Shown here: positions 60,487-64,000 of the stretch, piece by piece
How the letters are laid out: each line of letters begins with the position of its first letter
Position numbering within the stretch: position 1 is the stretch's first letter
Assembly: GCF_000424665.1 (NCBI RefSeq)
Contig: NZ_AUKI01000004.1
Coordinates: forward strand, 22,684-86,683
DNA from: Salinimicrobium terrae DSM 17865
GTDB lineage: Bacteria > Bacteroidota > Bacteroidia > Flavobacteriales > Flavobacteriaceae
Length of the DNA stretch: 64,000 nt
Reading direction: 5' to 3'
Made by a program: the position numbers and the translations under genes
The notes under the pieces: generated by a model
Seen by the model: only the letters and a program-made list of their open reading frames with translations
What the model was told of the DNA's origin: nothing
Databases searched by the model: none

Positions 60487-61728
60487 TTAAAGATTTCCCT
60501 GAAACAGGTTATAAATATTAAACCCAAACAAGATAAGGATCGTGATTAGTGCGAGAACAGTGGGTAAAGGAATATTGTTCGCATTGAGCCGAATGTAAAA
60601 AGGCGGTTTTTCATTCTCTTCATTTCTCTTTTTGTGTCTCAAATTGAGTAGGGCAACATTCACCATTCCAAAAACTATAAAAATAAAAATGTTACTAATG
60701 CTCGCAACTACCTGTAGTTTTCCAATGAGCCCAAATCCTATAGCTACCAGACTTATAGCAATGATAGCATAATTTGGGGCATTGCCAATTCCCGAGATAG
60801 TCGTGAATTTTTTAAGCCAGGCTTTGTTACTGTCTCTTGCTACGTCGTAGAGCAATCTCGATGTTCCCAGGATATTACTCAAAATTGTTTTACTGGTTGC
60901 AAACAGGGCAATAAACACAAGGGAAGTCGCACCCCAGGCACCTAACTTTGCTTCAATTACTGCAGCCAAAGGTCCATTGGAATTTGACAGCTGCTTCCAG
61001 TCCAGCACACTCACTGCACTTATCGCTATTAAAACATAAATTATGAGCACTATTATACCACTCATAATAACTGCTTTAGGCATATTTACTTTAGGATTTT
61101 TAGTTTCTTCCGCCATTTTTACAAGATCTTCAAAACCTATATAACTAAAAAAGATTAGTGCTCCCCCGGCAAAAAGTCCTGTCCAGCCATCATCATTTGT
61201 CTCAAAAAGGGGAGTGGTGCCAAATTCAGGAATACTAACAACTACAACTGCTGCCAATCCTATTAAAATGACTATCGTGGCAAAACCATTATAATATGAG
61301 CTATATTTTGCACCTATAATATTAAAAAATCCCATTAACAGGATAATTCCTATTACGATGATATAATTAGGAAGATCAATTAATCTACTCAAATAATCTG
61401 CAAAACTTATAGCTATTGCTGCAGCAGCTACGATTCCTGTAAACACAATAAAAATTGACATTCCATAAGCTGTCTTTTTCCCAAGCCCCTGCTTCATGTA
61501 TTCAAAACTTCCGCCTGAGTCGGGATAACGGCTCACGAATTCGGCGTAGGAGAGACCTGTAAGTAAAGCTACAGTTGCTGCGATTACGAAACTTACCCAC
61601 AGCATGTTCCCGCTAAGTCCGGCTGCCTGTCCTATTATAGCGTAAATACCTGCCCCTACAACCCCTCCAACTCCAAACATAAGTACATCCCAAAATCCTA
61701 AACTTCTTTTGAGTTCTTTTTTTCCCAT
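60487..61728 (-). CDS. APC-family amino acid permease
   Basis: The 413-residue protein has about 11-12 membrane helices. The first carries the APC motif VGGVVGAGIYAIIG (residues 20-33), and the consensus EFVSRYPDSGGSFEYM follows helix 2. Helix 6 has GALIFFSYIGFEDLVKMAEETKNP. It should import amino acids or a similar compound with protons or sodium. The specificity is not readable. There is no adjoining enzyme gene to suggest a substrate. Confidence 0.92.
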   Translation of the reverse strand: MGKKELKRSLGFWDVLMFGVGGVVGAGIYAIIGQAAGLSGNMLWVSFVIAATVALLTGLSYAEFVSRYPDSGGSFEYMKQGLGKKTAYGMSIFIVFTGIVAAAAIAISFADYLSRLIDLPNYIIVIGIILLMGFFNIIGAKYSSYYNGFATIVILIGLAAVVVVSIPEFGTTPLFETNDDGWTGLFAGGALIFFSYIGFEDLVKMAEETKNPKVNMPKAVIMSGIIVLIIYVLIAISAVSVLDWKQLSNSNGPLAAVIEAKLGAWGATSLVFIALFATSKTILSNILGTSRLLYDVARDSNKAWLKKFTTISGIGNAPNYAIIAISLVAIGFGLIGKLQVVASISNIFIFIVFGMVNVALLNLRHKKRNEENEKPPFYIRLNANNIPLPTVLALITILILFGFNIYNLFQGNL

Positions 61729-61920
61729 GTATGTCTTATATTTTCTGGTTCTGCTTAATATAAATTATACATAAGATTTTACGTACAAGTTTAACAGGAA
61801 CTAAAGAAAAACCTAACAATTTTTAAGCTGAATCATTAATGGTACAAGGCTTCATCAGAGAAAGAGGTAACTATTTTTCCTCCAGACTTTTTTGTAAATT
61901 GTCTGGAAATACCAACTACT

Positions 61921-62379
61921 ATGAAAAAAGTACTTATTGCAATAGATTATAATCCTGTTTCTCAGAAAGTTGCCGAACAGGGATATGAACTGGCAAAAAA
62001 CCTTAATGCCGAAGTATGTCTTATCCATGTACTGGATGATGTTGGCTTTTATGGAGCCCAGTTTCCAACATTCATGGGATACGATGGGTATTCTGGAATG
62101 GGGCCAGACATGAACGTTGCTATGGAAATGAGGGATATAGCCGAAGAATTTATGGATAAAGCCAAACAACATCTACGGGATGAAAATGTAAAGACACACC
62201 TGGCAGAAGGAGATACAGCTAAAACAATAATTAGTTATGCGGAAGAATGGGGAGCCAGTTTGCTTGTAATGGGCACCCACAGCCACTCAGTCCTGGAGAA
62301 ACTCTTACTTGGCACAGTAGCCGAAAAGATCCTGGAAAAAACAAAGATCCCTGTGTATCTTGTTCCAGTAAAAAAATGA
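61921..62379 (+). CDS. Single-domain universal stress protein
   Basis: The 152-residue UspA protein begins MKKVLIAIDYNPVSQK and has the ATP-binding motif GTHSHSVLEKLLLGTVAEKI (Gly, second small residue, Gly-Thr) near residue 118. The region of about 45-70 is a Met/Gly-rich insert (FMGYDGYSGMGPDMNV). It is a cytoplasmic stress protein with an intact motif, unlike the second domain of the Usp protein at the left edge. It stands alone with 190 bases before it that show no gene. Confidence 0.92.
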   Translation: MKKVLIAIDYNPVSQKVAEQGYELAKNLNAEVCLIHVLDDVGFYGAQFPTFMGYDGYSGMGPDMNVAMEMRDIAEEFMDKAKQHLRDENVKTHLAEGDTAKTIISYAEEWGASLLVMGTHSHSVLEKLLLGTVAEKILEKTKIPVYLVPVKK

Positions 62380-62474
62380 TTTTGTGACTGTATTCTATCC
62401 AAAAATGAAGTTTTTAGGTCTGAATTATAAACTAAAAATAAAAGCTAAAAAATTGGTTATCAGGCATTAGTCTT

Positions 62475-62507
62475 TTGCTCATAAAACAAAAATAAATCAT
62501 AACTTTG
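62475..62507 (+). promoter_or_regulatory. Promoter of the cold-shock gene, long leader
   Basis: TTG (62475-62477), 22 bases, TAACTTTG (62500-62507), followed by CAC. The ATG is 118 bases further on, so the transcript has a leader of about 110 bases. Confidence 0.6.
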
Positions 62508-62625
62508 CACTCTTAGTGTAAGTCTTTATTATTTTAGGTAAAACTTCTTTTATATTTTTTCCCGAAATTCTTTTTGAACTTCAACTAAAAACTTTATATT
62601 CATTTAAAACCCAATTAATTCGCTA

Positions 62626-63069
62626 ATGGCAAAATCGCAACAGACGTACAACAAGATTGAAAAAGAAAAAAAGCGCTTAAAAAAGCGTGAAGAAAAGCAG
62701 AAGAAGAAGGAAGAAAGAAAGGCAAGTGGGGATTCTGTCTCTGAATTTGCTTATGTAGATGAATTTGGCAATTTGAGCGATACTCCGCCAGATCCTTCAC
62801 AAAAAATCGAGGTTGACGCTGAAAGTATTGAAATAGGAATTCCCAAGAAAGAGGATTCGGAAGAAGAAAATGACTTTAGCAAGGAGGGAAAAGTTTCCTT
62901 TTTTGATCACTCCAAAGGCTTCGGCTTTATTCTGGATAGTACCAGTCAGGAAAAGTATTTTGTGCATGTCACCGGACTTATAGATGAGATCGAGGAGAAT
63001 GACAAAGTTACTTTTGAGCTGGAAAAAGGTCCCAGAGGAATGAATGCGGTGAGAGTAAAAAAGATCTAA
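62626..63069 (+). CDS. Cold-shock-domain protein with basic N-terminal extension
   Basis: The 147-residue protein has a Lys/Glu-rich N-terminal helix (about residues 8-35), an acidic linker, and a C-terminal cold-shock domain (about 83-147) with RNP-1-like KGFGFI and RNP-2-like YFVHVTG. Cold-shock domains bind single-stranded RNA and DNA and can melt RNA structure. The long 5' leader of its mRNA is typical of thermally controlled csp genes. It is followed by a large hairpin and then by an insertion sequence. Confidence 0.9.
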   Translation: MAKSQQTYNKIEKEKKRLKKREEKQKKKEERKASGDSVSEFAYVDEFGNLSDTPPDPSQKIEVDAESIEIGIPKKEDSEEENDFSKEGKVSFFDHSKGFGFILDSTSQEKYFVHVTGLIDEIEENDKVTFELEKGPRGMNAVRVKKI

Positions 63070-63093
63070 AAATTCTTCTTTTATGTAAATAAA

Positions 63094-63141
63094 AAAAGAA
63101 GAAGCCGTCTCATTTACCAAAATGAGGCGTCTTCTTCTTTT
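63094..63141. terminator. Long hairpin between cold-shock gene and IS element
   Basis: Arms at 63094-63115 and 63120-63141 pair at 20 of 22 positions (AAAAGAAGAAG at the base), loop ACCA. It can act as a terminator for both converging genes and might be at or near the end of the insertion sequence. Confidence 0.7.
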
Positions 63142-63201
63142 GTCGATTTCTGTTGTGTTTTCTGCTTCTTTACCTGTTGAAAAAGTAAAGATTGAGTGAT
63201 T

Positions 63202-64000
63202 TTAGGCACTCTTCTTCCTAATATTATGCGCCAGGGCATGTAATCCGAACTCTAATTCCACTTTATCCAGTCCACGGTGGGTAAATCTTTTAAAGTTTCG
63301 ATTGTGTTTGACATGAGCAAAGACCGGTTCCACATCTGCGGTTCGTTTTTTTAGTTTGGCTTGACCTATCTCCGATAAAAGATCCTCCCGTGCCTTTTGT
63401 TTGTAGTATTCCAGAGTATGATTTCGCTCTACAACCCGTTCATTCTTACCTTTAAAACAGACGCTTTTAGTAGAACAACCTGTGCAATTCTTTGCCCTAT
63501 ACTTGCTGTAGGTTTGCTTATAACCTGATTTTGTGATTTTCTTCCCTTGAGATATTTTATCCATTCGTTGCCCCATCGGACACACGTAATAATCCTCCTC
63601 CTTGTTGTAATGTAGCTGATCGCGATGGAAGGCAGAAGCGTTTTTCTTCTTCTTGCTCTCTGTTTTATTCTGTTCCTGGTCAAAGGTGTTGAACTTCACG
63701 TAGGCATTGATACCCTTGTTTGATAGTAACTCATAATTTTCCTGGCTTCCGTAACCGGCATCAGCAGTAAGAGATTCCGGAAGACTTTGGTATAAGTACT
63801 GGTAGCTCTCCAAATGTGGTTTTAGAGTATGGAGGTCATTGGTTTGTTGGTGAAGGGTGTAATTTACAATGAACTGATCTTCTGAACTGATCTGAACATT
63901 ATACCCCGGTTTAAGTTGCCCATTTTGCATATGATCGTCCTTCATCCGCATGAAGATGGCATCAGGATCTGTTTTGCTATAACTATTTCGACCGGCAAGG
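63202..64000 (-). mobile_element. IS1182-family transposase, 5' part outside the window
   Basis: The leftward frame is still open at base 64000, so the N-terminus is missing. The visible 266 residues contain GRNSYSKTDPDAIFMRMKDD, PGYNVQI, LTADAGYGSQENYELL (the DDE catalytic Asp region), a Cys cluster NCTGCSTKSVC typical of IS1182 transposases, and the C-terminal RTADVEPVFAHVKHNRNF with the catalytic Glu, ending HALAHNIRKKSA. No stop or frameshift is visible, so the element may be active. Only one end of the element is in the window, so its terminal repeats cannot be confirmed. Confidence 0.92.

Noticed and set aside
63070..63201. Defined terminal inverted repeat of the IS element
   Set aside because: The other end is outside the window, so the element's boundary and any target duplication cannot be shown.

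Overview
The window is a chromosomal segment of a Bacteroidota bacterium, most likely a member of the Flavobacteriaceae near the Gramella, Salegentibacter and Salinimicrobium group. The genus cannot be fixed from this sequence. The signs are AT-rich DNA, few Shine-Dalgarno sites, promoters of the TTG-N17..23-TAnnTTTG type, a type IX secretion (T9SS) sorting domain, a TonB receptor with a carboxypeptidase-like N-terminal domain, TamA and TamB homologues, and several conserved families found mainly in this phylum. No tRNA, rRNA or CRISPR array was seen. One transposase enters at the right edge.

Layout. 1-3342: stress genes (tandem universal stress protein, DsbA-like protein, manganese catalase, and a secreted DUF6448 protein whose predicted mature end begins His-Cys-Asp as in nickel superoxide dismutase). 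3567-10452: housekeeping and hydrolase genes (HAD phosphatase, S10 carboxypeptidase, PAP2, SRPBCC, metallo-beta-lactamase fold). 10449-19940: a long leftward series (esterase, membrane proteins, catalytically degenerate dihydroorotase, BatA-like VWA protein, soluble histidine kinase, TIGR02757, LolD-like ATPase, DUF5916). 20048-24501: MsrA and a probable metal-uptake operon (TonB receptor with a His/Glu-rich loop and a small His-rich secreted protein). 24769-28393: serine biosynthesis (SerA, SerC), a LuxC-type acyl-CoA reductase, and a divergent ferredoxin sharing a symmetric promoter. 28469-38047: FKBP isomerase, 3D-domain lipoprotein, PAP2, CPBP protease, a 44-residue protein, aspartate kinase with a divergent ACT-like protein, glycosyltransferase, Gre factor, and a gluconokinase/6-phosphogluconate dehydrogenase fusion. 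38048-47157: a fimbria-like locus (below). 47328-63069: DoxX, amidohydrolase, OmpA lipoprotein, TamB and TamA, uracil phosphoribosyltransferase, amino acid permease, UspA and a cold-shock protein. 63202-64000: IS1182-type transposase.

The most notable region is 38048-47157, read leftward. It encodes four small secreted DUF4402-type proteins, a PapD-like periplasmic chaperone, a 932-residue T9SS-tagged protein and an 855-residue outer-membrane protein whose middle part resembles the plug and barrel region of fimbrial ushers. The small proteins end in a pattern very like the beta-zipper of chaperone-usher pilins: three of four have a penultimate tyrosine, and all have a glycine 14 or 16 residues from the end. 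The abundant-subunit candidate has its own good promoter and is followed by a strong terminator, as a major pilin gene would be. A 17-base motif is shared upstream of two subunit genes. I read this as a Bacteroidota version of the chaperone-usher pathway, with one gene coupled to T9SS export. The assignment rests on sequence reading alone.
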